DNA of 64,000 nt from CAVUAF01 sp963739375 (GCA_963739375.1 CAVUAF010000023.1:62001-126000); one strand, 5' to 3'. Shown: positions 9,755 to 21,996, counted from the first letter of the stretch. Notes: a model not told the origin generated them from the sequence alone. A program made the numbers and translations.

Positions 9755-11491
9755 CTATGCCGGGCCAGGCGGGCTGACGCCGTAGGCGTCCAAGACGTCG
9801 CGCAGGGTCACAACGCCTTCCAGCTTGTGCACGTCAGCACGGCTGACTACCGGCAAGAGCTCGGTCTGGTTTGCTCCCATGCGCTCCAGTGCCAAATCAA
9901 GTCCTTGGTCAGGGTGGACGTGCGGAAAAGCGCGTGCCCCCACGAGGTCACTCAGCGGCTTGTCAGCACCTTCGGTGGCCTCTTGTTCGAGTGTCGAGCG
10001 GCTGATGATGCCGACCACGCCGCGGCGATCCGTCACCAGCCAGGCCCGAGATTCACTCGCGCGGACCCGCTCCAAGGCTTCCCGAACCGTGATCGCCGTG
10101 GAGAGGAGCTCGCTGGCCGTGTGCATGACGCGGATGACCCGGCGCCGATCACGTTGGCGCGTCTCTGCCGTCGGCAGGTGGATACCATCCTGCACGGCCA
10201 GAGCTTCGTAGATGGGCTGCCGCTGCAAGCGCGAGGAAATGAACAAGCTCACCAAGTTCGAGATCATCAGCGGGACGATGACTGCGTAGTCCTGCGTCAT
10301 CTCGAAGATCATCAGCACCGAGGTCATAGGGGCGCGCACGATGCCGGCGAAGACTGCGCCCATTCCGACCAGTGCATAAGCACCCGGCGCCGCGGTGTAG
10401 GCGGGTAACCACTGGTGTGCCAGCGTCCCCACCGTGCCTCCCAACATGGCCCCGATGAACAGGGCGGGGCCGAAAATACCGCCCGCGTTGCCCGAGGCAT
10501 AACTGGTGGTCACGGTGAGAAGCTTCAGCACCACCAGCAGGAACATCAGGTTGAGCGCCATCCGTCCATTCAAGGCATCGCCGACGTAGCCATAACCCAC
10601 GCCCAGGACCTGCGGCACGAACCATCCCATCACCCCCACCAACAACCCGCCCGCCAGCGGTTGGAACCAGAGTGTCGCTTGCGGGAAGCGCAGAAATCGC
10701 TCCCGCATGCCCAGCAGAAGCTTGGTGAACACCACCGACACCAGGCCGCCGGCCACGCCGAGCACCGCGTAGATCGCAAACTCCAGCGGATGGACGAGTT
10801 GGTATTGCGGAACCTTGAAAAGAGGGCTATTGCCCAGCAAGAGGCGGAGGACCACCCAGGAGGTAGCGGAGGCTAACACCACCGAGCCCAGCACCGGTGC
10901 ATGCAGGTCCCCCATGATCTCTTCCAGCGCGAACAGGACCGCCGCCAGAGGCGTGTTGAACGCGGCCGCAATCGCTGCTGCCGCACCGACCGGCAGCAGC
11001 GCCTTCACTTTCTCGGGGCGCAATCCCAGGCCGCGCCCGAGTACGGAAGCAATGCCCCCGCCGACCTGGACCGAAGGCCCTTCGCGCCCTAGCGGGATGC
11101 CGCTGGCGAGCGTTGCCGACGTGCAAAAGAACTTGCCCAGCACGGTGCGCAGGGTGATGCGGCCTTCGCGCGCAAAGAGTGCCGCCTTGGTCTGGGGTAC
11201 GCCGCTGCCGCGCGCGTTGGGAAAATAGCGAAACAGCAGGTAGCCGACACCCAGCGAGCCCACCACCGGGAACAGCAGGCGCCGCCACGCGGCGCCGCCC
11301 ACGGGATATAGCCGCATCCCGAGCCGTTCCGTCAGCAGGATGAAAGCCACGACCGTCAAGCCGGTCAAGGCGCCGATGACCAGCGCCAGGACCAGGAATA
11401 CCTGGTCCTCGCGTTCCTGCAGCTTGGCTACACGATGGAGCAGCGGGGTTCTCCACCAACTCCCGCTCGTCGTCTGGGCGTTCTCACTCAT
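9755..11491 (-). CDS. ClC-type chloride channel/transporter with CBS pair
   Basis: A 578-residue inner-membrane protein. The ClC signatures are all present: GSGVPQ (about residue 96), GREGPSVQ with the gating glutamate (about 135) and GNAGGIFGPALF (about 335). The first 430 residues hold the roughly 18 membrane helices. The last 140 residues are two CBS domains (MHTASELLSTAITVREALERV and following), which sense adenine nucleotides in relatives. The gating glutamate favours a H+/Cl- antiporter, but channel function cannot be excluded. The start ATG has no strong competing site. It is convergent with the MarR gene, with 49 nt between them. Confidence 0.92.
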   Translation of the reverse strand: MSENAQTTSGSWWRTPLLHRVAKLQEREDQVFLVLALVIGALTGLTVVAFILLTERLGMRLYPVGGAAWRRLLFPVVGSLGVGYLLFRYFPNARGSGVPQTKAALFAREGRITLRTVLGKFFCTSATLASGIPLGREGPSVQVGGGIASVLGRGLGLRPEKVKALLPVGAAAAIAAAFNTPLAAVLFALEEIMGDLHAPVLGSVVLASATSWVVLRLLLGNSPLFKVPQYQLVHPLEFAIYAVLGVAGGLVSVVFTKLLLGMRERFLRFPQATLWFQPLAGGLLVGVMGWFVPQVLGVGYGYVGDALNGRMALNLMFLLVVLKLLTVTTSYASGNAGGIFGPALFIGAMLGGTVGTLAHQWLPAYTAAPGAYALVGMGAVFAGIVRAPMTSVLMIFEMTQDYAVIVPLMISNLVSLFISSRLQRQPIYEALAVQDGIHLPTAETRQRDRRRVIRVMHTASELLSTAITVREALERVRASESRAWLVTDRRGVVGIISRSTLEQEATEGADKPLSDLVGARAFPHVHPDQGLDLALERMGANQTELLPVVSRADVHKLEGVVTLRDVLDAYGVSPPGPA

Positions 11492-11597
11492 CTCGAAGAT
11501 GTTGTTTTAAGGATACCTCACCGTCTTGGCTTTGAGCGGTCGAGGGAATCCTGCGGTAGAGAGCGCCGGCGGCGAAATGGCGACCCCGAAGAGGGCG

Positions 11598-12056
11598 TCA
11601 CACGGCCGGCTGGGCGGCGCGGTCAAGCGCCGCCACGAAGGCTTCCGCCAGGTGATTCATGTTGGCGCGCCCCCCCGCGAGCTGCACCACGCCGCAGGAG
11701 AAGCAGGCGTGGCCGGGCGCCGTAATCTCCACTTCCAGTCCCTCGCCGCCCTCCACCTGGGTGAATTTCAGGGTGCGCGGCTGGGGCGTGTCCTGGAGCT
11801 CGGCGCCGCACTGGCAGCAGACGTAGCGCGGGTGGAAGATGCCTTTGGGCCGGGCATGGCGCAGGGCGTGGCTGCGCGCCATCTCGATCAAGAAGCGCAA
11901 CGCGAACCCGCTGTCGAGCGGTGAATGCGTGGCGCCGCAGTGCGGACAGCGCTCCAGCGGGACGCCGCGCAGCCGCACCTGCACTTCGCCCGCGCTGCCT
12001 TCCGCGTCGCCGTGGGTGCGCTCCCGGGGAAGGTGGCACTGCTCACAGTCGGCCAT
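11598..12056 (-). CDS. Zinc-ribbon protein with four CxxC motifs
   Basis: A 152-residue soluble protein with four CxxC pairs (near residues 4, 37, 80 and 115), enough for two zinc ribbons. The first pairs read CEQC and CPHC, the later ones CCQC and CFSC, and the segment between is amphipathic. I do not recognise the family; it looks like a small metal-binding protein of the type that recruits or scaffolds other factors. It lies 25 nt beyond the clpC terminator and is read in the same direction, so it has its own promoter or depends on readthrough. Confidence 0.7.
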   Translation of the reverse strand: MADCEQCHLPRERTHGDAEGSAGEVQVRLRGVPLERCPHCGATHSPLDSGFALRFLIEMARSHALRHARPKGIFHPRYVCCQCGAELQDTPQPRTLKFTQVEGGEGLEVEITAPGHACFSCGVVQLAGGRANMNHLAEAFVAALDRAAQPAV

Positions 12057-12080
12057 GGCCGAGCATTGTAGCCGCCGCAG

Positions 12081-12116
12081 CCAAAAGAAAAGAGCCGCCG
12101 GTCGCGCGGCGGCTCC
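12081..12116 (-). terminator. Terminator downstream of clpC
   Basis: On the minus strand an 8-bp stem (GAGCCGCC with GGCGGCTC, loop of 8) is followed by TTTTCTTTT. It lies 24 nt after the clpC stop codon. Confidence 0.85.
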
Positions 12117-12138
12117 TCACAAAAAACCGGCTACTGCG

Positions 12139-14585
<2,447 letters not shown>

Positions 14586-14737
14586 ATGTCCTCTCCGCAA
14601 GCCCTCCGGCCGGAAGCGATACTCCGCTACCGGACTTCCCCGGCTGACTTCCCTCTCCGGCAACTCCCCGCCGCGACGCCCAGCGCCGCCGCGGGTCGCA
14701 ATTCGGAGCGTTCCGCTCCGAACAAGTACGGCAACCA

Positions 14738-14798
14738 CGGCCGGTAACTCGCTTTCGCGAGCCGTCGGGACGAAAACCCCGACTTACCACCCCGGCCG
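14738..14798 (-). promoter_or_regulatory. Candidate structured RNA in the clpC leader
   Basis: The 270-nt stretch between lolD and clpC holds nested inverted repeats. A closing stem (CGGCC with GGCCG) and GGTAA/TTACC enclose two hairpins: CTCGC/GCGAG, whose loop reads GAAA (GNRA type) on the minus strand, and GTCGGG/CCCGAC with an 8-nt loop. Together they look like a three-way junction. A further 9-bp hairpin (TTCGGAGCG/CGCTCCGAA, 14702-14722) lies closer to clpC. No T-run follows, so it is not a plain terminator. It may be a 5' leader regulator; I do not match it to a known riboswitch class. Confidence 0.45.
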
Positions 14799-14854
14799 GC
14801 AACCTGATCTTCCGTCCTCCCACCGGCCCCGCCAGTGATGTACGTCACGCTTGA

Positions 14855-15622
14855 TCAGGCAACAGGCAGCGACTCCGGCGTCACCTCTTCCAGTCCCCCC
14901 TGGTCCAGCTTCAACACGCGGTGGCAGCGGCGCGCGAAGGCGAGATTGTGGGTGGCGATGAGGGAGGTGAGGCCGTGGTCGCGATGTAACCTAAAAATCA
15001 AATCCATGACTGCCTCGGCCGTCCGGCCGTCGAGGTCGCCCGTGGGTTCGTCCGCCAACAACAACCGCGGCTGCGTGATCAGCGCCCGGGCGACTGCGAT
15101 GCGCTGCTGCTCGCCGCCGGAAAGCTCGCCTGGACGGTGGTGAGAACGGTCTGCCAACCCCACCTCGCGGATCCACGCACCCGCCCGTTGTTCGGCTTCC
15201 GGCCTCGCTACGCCGCGCACCAGCAGCGGCATGGCGATGTTTTCCAAAGCCGTAAACTCCGGCAGCAGGTAGTGAGCCTGCCAGACGAAACCGAGCTCGC
15301 GGTTACGAAACTCGGCCGCGCCATCCTCGTCGAGCGACCAGAGACTGACTTGGGCGCAGTGTACCTCACCTGCGGAAGGCCTATCAAGAACTCCGAGGAT
15401 GTGCAGCAAGGTGCTTTTCCCCGAGCCCGAGGCCCCCACAATGGCCACCATCTCACCCTTCGCGACGCGAAAGGACAGGTTCTCAAAGACCGTGAGCTCC
15501 GCCGCACCCGAGCGGAAAGTTTTTTTCAGCCGCTCGACCCGCAGAAGCTCGTGTTGTTCGCTTGGATGCAGCCGCTCTCTCCCAAGTCGCAGTTTTCGGC
15601 GGCGGCCGCCCCCACTGCGCAT
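14855..15622 (-). CDS. lolD: LolD-type ABC transporter ATPase
   Basis: A 255-residue ATPase of the MacB/LolD branch. Walker A is GASGSGKST, the Q-loop is VWQAHYLLPEF, the signature is LSGGEQQR and Walker B is LLLADEPTGDLD, followed by the H-loop ATHN. It lies 104 nt after the lolC/E-type permease and reads in the same direction, so the pair probably forms a lipoprotein-releasing or related envelope exporter at the inner membrane. The first 27 residues before LLRVERLKKTF are basic and may not be translated; a downstream start is possible. Confidence 0.88.
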   Translation of the reverse strand: MRSGGGRRRKLRLGRERLHPSEQHELLRVERLKKTFRSGAAELTVFENLSFRVAKGEMVAIVGASGSGKSTLLHILGVLDRPSAGEVHCAQVSLWSLDEDGAAEFRNRELGFVWQAHYLLPEFTALENIAMPLLVRGVARPEAEQRAGAWIREVGLADRSHHRPGELSGGEQQRIAVARALITQPRLLLADEPTGDLDGRTAEAVMDLIFRLHRDHGLTSLIATHNLAFARRCHRVLKLDQGGLEEVTPESLPVA

Positions 15623-15726
15623 CCTTATATACCGGGATGGAACCCGGAAACACGGAATGCGTGGGGCGCGGCGCGTCCGCCGTTACCCCGGCAGATTACC
15701 AAAGTTCGCCGCCGTGGGGAGCGCCC

Positions 15727-17002
15727 CTATTCGTAGCGCAGGGCTTCGGCGGGCAGGATGCGCGCCGCCGACCACGACGGGTAGAGCGTGGCAATAAAGG
15801 AAATGCCGATGGCCATCAGGGCGACCACGACGCCGTCGAGCGCGCGCGGCGCGAACGGCACGTAGTCAATGCTGTAGACCTCGGGGGAGAGCGCGAGGAA
15901 GCGGTAATGCCCGCCGGCCCAGGCCAACGTGTAGCCCAGCGCCAGCCCCAGGGCCGTCCCAATCACCCCCACCAGCACGCCCTGCGCCATGAAGACGCGC
16001 TGCACCTGGCGGCGGCGCGCCCCCAGCGACATCAGCACGGCAATGTCGCGCGTCTTCTCCATCACCATCATGATGAGCGCGATCAGGATGTTGAGCGCGG
16101 CCACGAACACGATCAGGCCGATAGTGATGAACGTGACCACGCGCTCCAAGCGCAAGGCGCGAAACAGCGCGCGGTTCTGCTCCATCCAGTTGGTGGCCTG
16201 GAAGCCCTCACCGGCGACGCGCTCGAGCTGCCACCCGATGCGGTCGGCGTGGTCAAGGTCGTCCACCTTGAATTCGACCACCGAGATGACGTCGCCGAGC
16301 CCGAAGAGTCTCTGCGCGTCGGCGAGGCGGATCAGCCCCCACTGCTTGTCGTAGTCGTAGAAGCCCGAGGTGAGGATGCCGGCCACCTTGAAGTGCACGA
16401 ACTTGGGCACGATCCCAAAGGGGGTGAGTTCGCCCTGCGGGCTGGTCGCCATCACCACCGAGCCGACCGTGGCCCCCAGGTCGTCGGCCAATTCCTTGCC
16501 CAGCACGATGGGCGGCGGCTCGTGCGTGGTGGAGGCGGGCGATTCGCCGGCAGGCTGCTTTTCTATTTCCAGCGGCGCCGCCGACCCGTCCTTCACCTGG
16601 CCGAGCAGGTCGCTGACGCGGCGCTCGCGCTCCGGGAGGATGCCCTTCAGCATTGCGCCCCCGGCACGCGCGCCGCGCGAAATCATGACCTGTTCATAGA
16701 TGGCGGGCGCGGCGGCGACCACGTGGGGCTGCTGCTCCATCCGCGCGACTACGTTCCGCCAGTCGAGGATGCCGTCGCCGGCCGTGCGCAGCAGCTGCAC
16801 GTGCGCGGTTGCCCCCAGCAGGCGCTGCTGCAGGTCCTGGCGAAAGCCGTTGGTGACGGCCAGCGCGATGATGAGCGAAGCCACCCCCGCGGCCACGCCG
16901 AGGATGGAGAGCCCAGGTGATGACGCTGATGACGGCCTGCCGGCGCTTGGCACGCAGGTAGCGCGTGGCGACAAAGAGTTCGAAGCGCAACGAGGAGGCC
17001 AT
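15727..17002 (-). CDS. LolC/LolE-type ABC permease (one frameshift)
   Basis: A permease of about 425 residues for lipoprotein release, in the inner membrane. It starts MASSLRFELFVATRYLRAKR at 17002 (TGATG overlap with the upstream gene). It has an N-terminal TM helix (LSILGVAAGVASLIIALAV), a large periplasmic MacB_PCD domain (about 60-270), then three TM helices in the FtsX domain (from RVVTFITIGLIVFVAAL to the end). The 'EKTRDIAVLMSLGARRRQV' coupling helix is conserved. The frame shifts at 16911-16915: the minus strand reads TGGG where TGG joins both frames (VITW then LSILG), so one surplus base is likely. The partner ATPase lolD follows. Confidence 0.88.
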
Positions 17003-17613
17003 CAGACGCCCGCCTGTGGTTCGGCTGTGCGCCGGGAAAATACGGCCGGGAACAGCGCGGGAACGCGCGCGCGGTAGGCGCGGTATGCGGCGCCAAATCG
17101 CCGCTCCAGCTCCGCGTCCTCCAGGCGAATCGCCAGGACGCCGGCGCCCACGGAGTAGGCCAGCAGCGCGTAACACATCACCAGCCCGCTGGCGAGGGCG
17201 AGTCCGGCGAGTTCACAGAGGTGCGCCAGGTAGAGGGGGTGGCGCAGGCGGGCGCGAATTCCTCCGGTCACCAATCGCTGCTCCTGGCCCGCCTCAAGTT
17301 CCGGGCGGCCCAGCAGCTGGTCGTGGGTGAAGTCACGATGCGCGGCGTGATACAGCGGCAGACCGGCGAGCATGAAGGCAGCGCCCGCGATCCAGGCCGC
17401 GGGCGTGGTGTACAGCGCGACCTCCCGCCAGGGCCAGGTGAGGCCGGCCACCGCAAGCATCGCTAGGAACCAGAGCGGTGCCAGTACGGCGTAGGGCCGG
17501 CGCCGCCCGCGCCAGCGCTCGGCGAAGGGATGCGCCAGCAGCCAAAACGTCGGCACCTGGGAATACCCCACGCAGATCACCCACGCCAGCAGGAATGCCA
17601 CGGACCGCAGCAT
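17002..17613 (-). CDS. Isoprenylcysteine methyltransferase-like membrane protein
   Basis: A 203-residue integral membrane protein of the ICMT/PEMT-like methyltransferase group, with about five hydrophobic segments. The C-terminal half holds 'GGIRARLRHPLYLAHL' and 'RLEDAELERRFGAAYRAYRARVP', the SAM-binding hallmarks of that group. I chose the ATG at 17613; a GTG 33 nt upstream would add eleven residues, and neither has a good ribosome-binding site. It shares one base with the permease start, so translation is probably coupled. The substrate is unknown; in bacteria these enzymes often modify phospholipids or small thiols. Confidence 0.75.
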   Translation of the reverse strand: MLRSVAFLLAWVICVGYSQVPTFWLLAHPFAERWRGRRRPYAVLAPLWFLAMLAVAGLTWPWREVALYTTPAAWIAGAAFMLAGLPLYHAAHRDFTHDQLLGRPELEAGQEQRLVTGGIRARLRHPLYLAHLCELAGLALASGLVMCYALLAYSVGAGVLAIRLEDAELERRFGAAYRAYRARVPALFPAVFSRRTAEPQAGV

Positions 17614-17695
17614 GGGCGCGATTGTAATGCATGCCAGCACCCGCACTCAGCTCGGGCGATGCACATCGCGGCCTGGCGCCTCCGGGGTGGAGGGA

Positions 17696-19969
17696 TTATT
17701 TCCCCCCGAGCACGGTCTTCCCCGTCCCCAGGTTGTCGTACCGGTCCCACACCCGCACCACAATGACGTGTTCGCCGGCGCCCGTCGCCCCCGCCGCCAC
17801 GGGCTTGAGCGGCGCCTTGAAGTCGTAATTTTCGGTCCTGGCGTCGGAGAGTTCCCCCACCGGCTCCACGAACTGCCACTCCCCGGCGTCGACGGAGTAC
17901 TCGGCGCGCTTGATGGGCGAGAAGCCGTCGGTGGCGCGAAAGGTCACATGCACCACACCATTCTCCAGGCGCGCGGTCAGAGCTTCCACCGCGGGGGGCG
18001 TGTGGTCCACCTCGAAGCGCGAGCTCTCCTTGGCCGCGCGGAGCGCGTCTTCCGGCGAATGCGAAGGCGCGTCGGTGGCCACCACGCGCAGCGCGTAGCC
18101 GCCATCGGGCAACAGGCCGGCATCCCAGGAGTAGAAGCGGTCGCTGATCCTGTCCTTCAGCAGCTTCCACTCGCTCTCGTTGTCGCCGCGGTAGTAGACG
18201 GAAAACAGCAACGGGTCGTCGTTGTCGTCGCGTGCCGTCCAGCGGACGGCGATGGAATCCTTGTCGCGCACCGCGGGCGTGGGAGCTTCGAAGCGCGGCT
18301 GTGGCGGCGTAGGGGGGCCGATGTTGACCGGGGAGTTGTCCGTCAGCGGGCGGGGCATGGGATTGAAGCGCGCCCCTACCTGCATGTACACATCGTCAAT
18401 CACCGGGGCGACATTTTTCGCGCGGTAATTGAGCGCCACGCTATCGAGGCTCGCCGCGGGGGTGCTGGGACGCAACACCGCGCGCCACTGCACGAAGCGC
18501 GCCGGGGGCACGTCGAGCGGCGCGTCGTGCTGCCAGTCAATCGTCCGCCACGGGCTCCAGTTGCGGTCGGGATTGTCCACGTTGCCGCTGCGCGCGAAGA
18601 GCTCGAAGCTGCCGGTGCCGCGCACTTCCGCGCGCCCCCAGCGGGAGAAGATCTTGGCGTCGAAGACGTCGCTCTCATAGGCGCCTTCCGCCTCCGGCGC
18701 CGAGCCCACCTGGAAGACCTTGCCGAGGTTGCTGGTGGCCACGAACAGGCTCCCCTCCGGCCCCTTGGCGAACGCGGTCACCTGGCTGGCGGTGGCTTTC
18801 ACCAGGTCGGTGTAGTCGCCGTTGGGCTGGATGGCGAAGATGTGGCCGCGGTTGCCGGTGCCGGCCAGCAGCCGGCCGCGGGGATCGAAGGCCAGCGCGT
18901 ACACGATGTCGGGCGTTGACCAGATGCGCCGCGGCGAGCCGTCGGGGGCAATCACGTACACCTCGCTGGCGCCCGGGCCGCCGAGGGTGGCAGCCATCTG
19001 CGGCAGCGGTCCCACCAGCATCGGCTGCGCCACCGTGGTGACGGTGATGCCGGGGCCGAAACCGATGCTGCTCGCGGGCGGCGGCGTCATCATCATCGGG
19101 ACCATGGGGGGCGCGCCGGGCTGCCCCCGCTTCTCGCCCACGCCGGCCGCGTAGATGTTGCCCTGCGCGTCGGTGGCCAGCGCCGTGATCTCCTTCTTCG
19201 CCGCACTGTAGAGCACGAAACCTTCTCCCGTGGGAGTGATGCGGTAGATGAGCCCGCTGCCGTCGGTGCCGGCAATGAGGTTGCCCCTGGCATCCAGGTC
19301 GAGCGCGCGGATGTGCGCTTCGTCGCTCTTGAAGAACACCGCGCCCTGGCCGGCCTTCTCGACGCGGAAGATTTCCCCGCGGTCGCCGGTGCCCACGTAC
19401 AGCCGGCCCTCTTTATCGAGCGCCAGCGCCCAGATGTACTTCGTCTTGGGATCGAAGAAGACCGAGGAGGTGTAGTTGGGATCGGCCGGGACCTTGGTGT
19501 TGTCGGGGGCGGCCTCCGCGGTGGCCGCCGGCTTTTCGTCTTTTTTCCCCTTGGCTGGCTCGCCTTTGCGATGCGCGATGCGGTAGACCTTGCCGTCGGG
19601 CGAGGTGGCGGCGAAGAGCGTGCCGTCGGGGGCGGCGAGCAGAGCCTGCACCTGCAATTCCTGCGGCTGGAAGACCACCGTCGCCTGCCCCGCTGGCGTG
19701 ATCCGGTACACGCGCGCCGGCGACCCGGTGGCGGCGTACACATTTCCCTCCGCGTCGGCGGCGATGGCCCAGATGTAGGTCGAGGGGCTGATGTAGAGCT
19801 GGCGGAAGCTGGGCGCGAGTTCGAGCACGCCATCGCTGCGGATGGCCACGGCCTTGCTGGTGCCTTTGGCGAACTCTTCGTAGCTGGATTGTTTCCAGGT
19901 TTGCGTGCCTTCGGCAAAACAGAAAACGGCGGCGAACAGCGGCAGGAGGAGCAGGAGAGTGCGCTTCAT
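17696..19969 (-). CDS. Secreted beta-propeller protein with Ig-like C terminus
   Basis: A 757-residue exported protein. The signal peptide is MKRTLLLLLPLFAAVFCFA. About residues 40-430 form repeated blades with motifs like 'D..GNVYAATG....VYRITP', 'GRLYVGTGDRGEIFRV' and 'GRLLAGTGNRGHIFAI', as in NHL/WD-like or two-component-sensor-type propellers. A low-complexity Lys/Glu/Ala insert lies near residue 135. The last 300 residues look like Ig/fibronectin-like strands (DYNWSPW, 'LRVVATDAPSH', 'HVIVVRVWDRYDN'), such as occur in acidobacterial periplasmic proteins. Binding target unknown. It is not tightly linked to neighbours. Confidence 0.8.
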   Translation of the reverse strand: MKRTLLLLLPLFAAVFCFAEGTQTWKQSSYEEFAKGTSKAVAIRSDGVLELAPSFRQLYISPSTYIWAIAADAEGNVYAATGSPARVYRITPAGQATVVFQPQELQVQALLAAPDGTLFAATSPDGKVYRIAHRKGEPAKGKKDEKPAATAEAAPDNTKVPADPNYTSSVFFDPKTKYIWALALDKEGRLYVGTGDRGEIFRVEKAGQGAVFFKSDEAHIRALDLDARGNLIAGTDGSGLIYRITPTGEGFVLYSAAKKEITALATDAQGNIYAAGVGEKRGQPGAPPMVPMMMTPPPASSIGFGPGITVTTVAQPMLVGPLPQMAATLGGPGASEVYVIAPDGSPRRIWSTPDIVYALAFDPRGRLLAGTGNRGHIFAIQPNGDYTDLVKATASQVTAFAKGPEGSLFVATSNLGKVFQVGSAPEAEGAYESDVFDAKIFSRWGRAEVRGTGSFELFARSGNVDNPDRNWSPWRTIDWQHDAPLDVPPARFVQWRAVLRPSTPAASLDSVALNYRAKNVAPVIDDVYMQVGARFNPMPRPLTDNSPVNIGPPTPPQPRFEAPTPAVRDKDSIAVRWTARDDNDDPLLFSVYYRGDNESEWKLLKDRISDRFYSWDAGLLPDGGYALRVVATDAPSHSPEDALRAAKESSRFEVDHTPPAVEALTARLENGVVHVTFRATDGFSPIKRAEYSVDAGEWQFVEPVGELSDARTENYDFKAPLKPVAAGATGAGEHVIVVRVWDRYDNLGTGKTVLGGK

Positions 19970-20028
19970 GGGTGTGAGTTTTTCATTATCGCAGAATTGC
20001 GCACCGGGCGCGGACGGCCCGATGCCGC

Positions 20029-20057
20029 AAAAAGCCCGGCCTCTACCGGGCCGGGCT
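20029..20057 (-). terminator. Terminator downstream of the S55 peptidase gene
   Basis: A 9-bp stem (AGCCCGGCC/GGCCGGGCT) with a 7-nt loop, followed on the minus strand by TTTTT. It lies 16 nt past the S55 stop codon. Confidence 0.85.
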
Positions 20058-20073
20058 CCGGGCTCCTGCCCAT

Positions 20074-21870
20074 CTATTTCACCGTGACCGTCAGGATCTG
20101 GGCCCCGGTCACCACGTAATCGAGGGGGGTCGAGGACTCGTTCACCGCGCTCTCCCCGGTCACCACCATGTCCTGGGTGCCGCGCATGCCTTCCATGACG
20201 TTCATGACCGAAAGCGGCAGCGTGGGCATGACCTTGTCCTCGACCATGGCCTGCGGGTTTGCCTCCAGCAGCGAAACGTACAGCCGGTGGTTGGCGTGCT
20301 CCTTGTTGAGCAGCGCGATCACCGAGCCCAGGTCGAGCTTGTTGCTGGCGATGGGGCCCATGCCGCGCATGCGGTCGAGCGTCTGGCCGTCGCTGACCAG
20401 GATGCGGAGCTGTCCCTTGGGAGTCGAGGCGGGGATGCGCACCTTGATCGGGCGCAGGATGGGCTCGCCGCGATACGGCCGCAACACGGTTTCGATGACG
20501 ATCTCATCGCCGGGGCGCACCTCGGTGAGGTCGGTGCGCGCACTCTCCAGGCGCGCCGAGCGCCGCTCGCGCAGCAGCTCAAAATCGAGCTCGACGCCGG
20601 TGATCTTCGGGGTGGAAACCGGGTTGTCGAAGATGCGGCCGAAGCGCTCGCCCAGGGTGATGGCAATGACAAACCCGGTCGGAATGTTCGCATCCAGCGG
20701 GGCGAACATGTTCTGCAGCGTCACCGCGGGATACCCGGCCACGCTGATCTGCCCCTGCAGGCGGTACGTCGCCTCTTCGCCGTACTCGTTCACCCCTTGC
20801 AGGGCGCTGAACACGGTGGTAATCATGGCCACCGGGGTGAGCTTGGGATTGTTCAGGACCTCGTAATGCAGCGTCTTGGGACGCACCCCGCCGTGCATGG
20901 TGAGGGTGACGGGAATCATCTGCGCGGTGCGGCCGAAGCGCCCGAGAATACCGGTGTGGCGGTCCTGCACCCACGCGCCCACGGTCTCGGTAGAGTTCAC
21001 GATTTTGAACGAGTTGAGCGGCGAGGCCAGGGTGGCCAGCACGTTGGCCTTGGTCATGGGCATGTCGGTCCTGCCGTACTGCATGAGCGGGTGGCCGCAG
21101 GCGAGCAGGCGGTCGGCGTCAACGTAGGTGACGGTGCAGGTGGCGGTAATGTCCATGTCGCCGCGCACCAGCACCGCGCTGATGGCGGAACCGGCCACTA
21201 TGGGCTCGGGCTGCTTTTCGTTGCTGACCCCGCCCACCCCCATCACCGGCACGATGCCGGCGGCGGCAAACTGCGGCGCAAAGCGCTTCACCGCGTCTTC
21301 GGTGAAGCCGCTGAAGGCCAGCGGCGTCTCGATGGGCTGCAGCAGGTTCTGGTACTGGGCCACGGCCGCGGTGTCGCTCCGCCCCGGTCCGGCGGCGACG
21401 GAGGCCTCGTTGCGCGCCAGCGACGCGGCGGCCGCCGCGCGCAGCGGCGCCACGCTGCGGTCCATCTCGTCGATCTCCAGCATGTCGGCGATGGGCGTGA
21501 CGCCCGCGATCGGCTCTTTCGAGAAGGTGCCGAGGCGGAAGGCCAGCGCCCCCACCAGCTTGTTGTCGATGTACACCGGGCTGCCGCTCATGCCCGCAAC
21601 CACGCCGGTGTATTCGGGTTTACTCCCCAGGAGGCGGACCAGGATGATGTCGCCCCGGGGGCCGTTCTGGTTGCGGAGCACGCCAATGACCTCCAGGTCC
21701 ATCGACTCGGGCTGGGTACCCTGGAAGACGGTCAGGGCCACGCCCTTCATCCCGGGCTTGATCTGCTCGACGGGCAGGGTAGGAACGGCAATCCCGGCCT
21801 CGGGAGTGGCGGCAAAGGAGGGAAACGACAGGACGAACAGGAGAGCGAATGCGGCAACTGCTTTTTTCAT
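20074..21870 (-). CDS. SpoIVB-type S55 serine peptidase domain protein
   Basis: A 598-residue exported protein. The signal peptide is MKKAVAAFALLFVLSFPSFA. The S55 domain follows directly: 'IKPGMKGVALTVFQGT' (residues 37-52) and the conserved GMSGSPVYIDNKLVGAL motif (from residue 93), which carries the candidate nucleophile serine. A histidine-containing 'LLACGHPLMQYG' and the core 'DMDITATCTVTYVD' are also conserved. The C-terminal 300 residues form a beta-rich domain (LTLGERF, 'VRPGDEIVIETVLRPY'). In Bacillus, SpoIVB starts sigma-K processing; here there is no sporulation context, so the role is probably periplasmic quality control or signalling. It is divergent from the VWFA gene, with 126 nt between them. 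Confidence 0.88.
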   Translation of the reverse strand: MKKAVAAFALLFVLSFPSFAATPEAGIAVPTLPVEQIKPGMKGVALTVFQGTQPESMDLEVIGVLRNQNGPRGDIILVRLLGSKPEYTGVVAGMSGSPVYIDNKLVGALAFRLGTFSKEPIAGVTPIADMLEIDEMDRSVAPLRAAAAASLARNEASVAAGPGRSDTAAVAQYQNLLQPIETPLAFSGFTEDAVKRFAPQFAAAGIVPVMGVGGVSNEKQPEPIVAGSAISAVLVRGDMDITATCTVTYVDADRLLACGHPLMQYGRTDMPMTKANVLATLASPLNSFKIVNSTETVGAWVQDRHTGILGRFGRTAQMIPVTLTMHGGVRPKTLHYEVLNNPKLTPVAMITTVFSALQGVNEYGEEATYRLQGQISVAGYPAVTLQNMFAPLDANIPTGFVIAITLGERFGRIFDNPVSTPKITGVELDFELLRERRSARLESARTDLTEVRPGDEIVIETVLRPYRGEPILRPIKVRIPASTPKGQLRILVSDGQTLDRMRGMGPIASNKLDLGSVIALLNKEHANHRLYVSLLEANPQAMVEDKVMPTLPLSVMNVMEGMRGTQDMVVTGESAVNESSTPLDYVVTGAQILTVTVK

Positions 21871-21996
21871 GTCCCAGCCACAAGCAGCGAGGTCCCCACA
21901 CGCAAGAGGTGAAACGCAAGCTGGATTCGTGCATCTATACTAGCATGGACATCAGGTGGCGGTAAGACGACCGATGTCCCTCGAAAGGCAGTTTTT

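Noticed and set aside
14835..14848. Imperfect palindrome GTGATGTACGTCAC near the lolD stop
   Set aside because: It has one mismatch per arm, lies after lolD and has no clear target promoter; the nearby larger RNA-like fold explains the region better.
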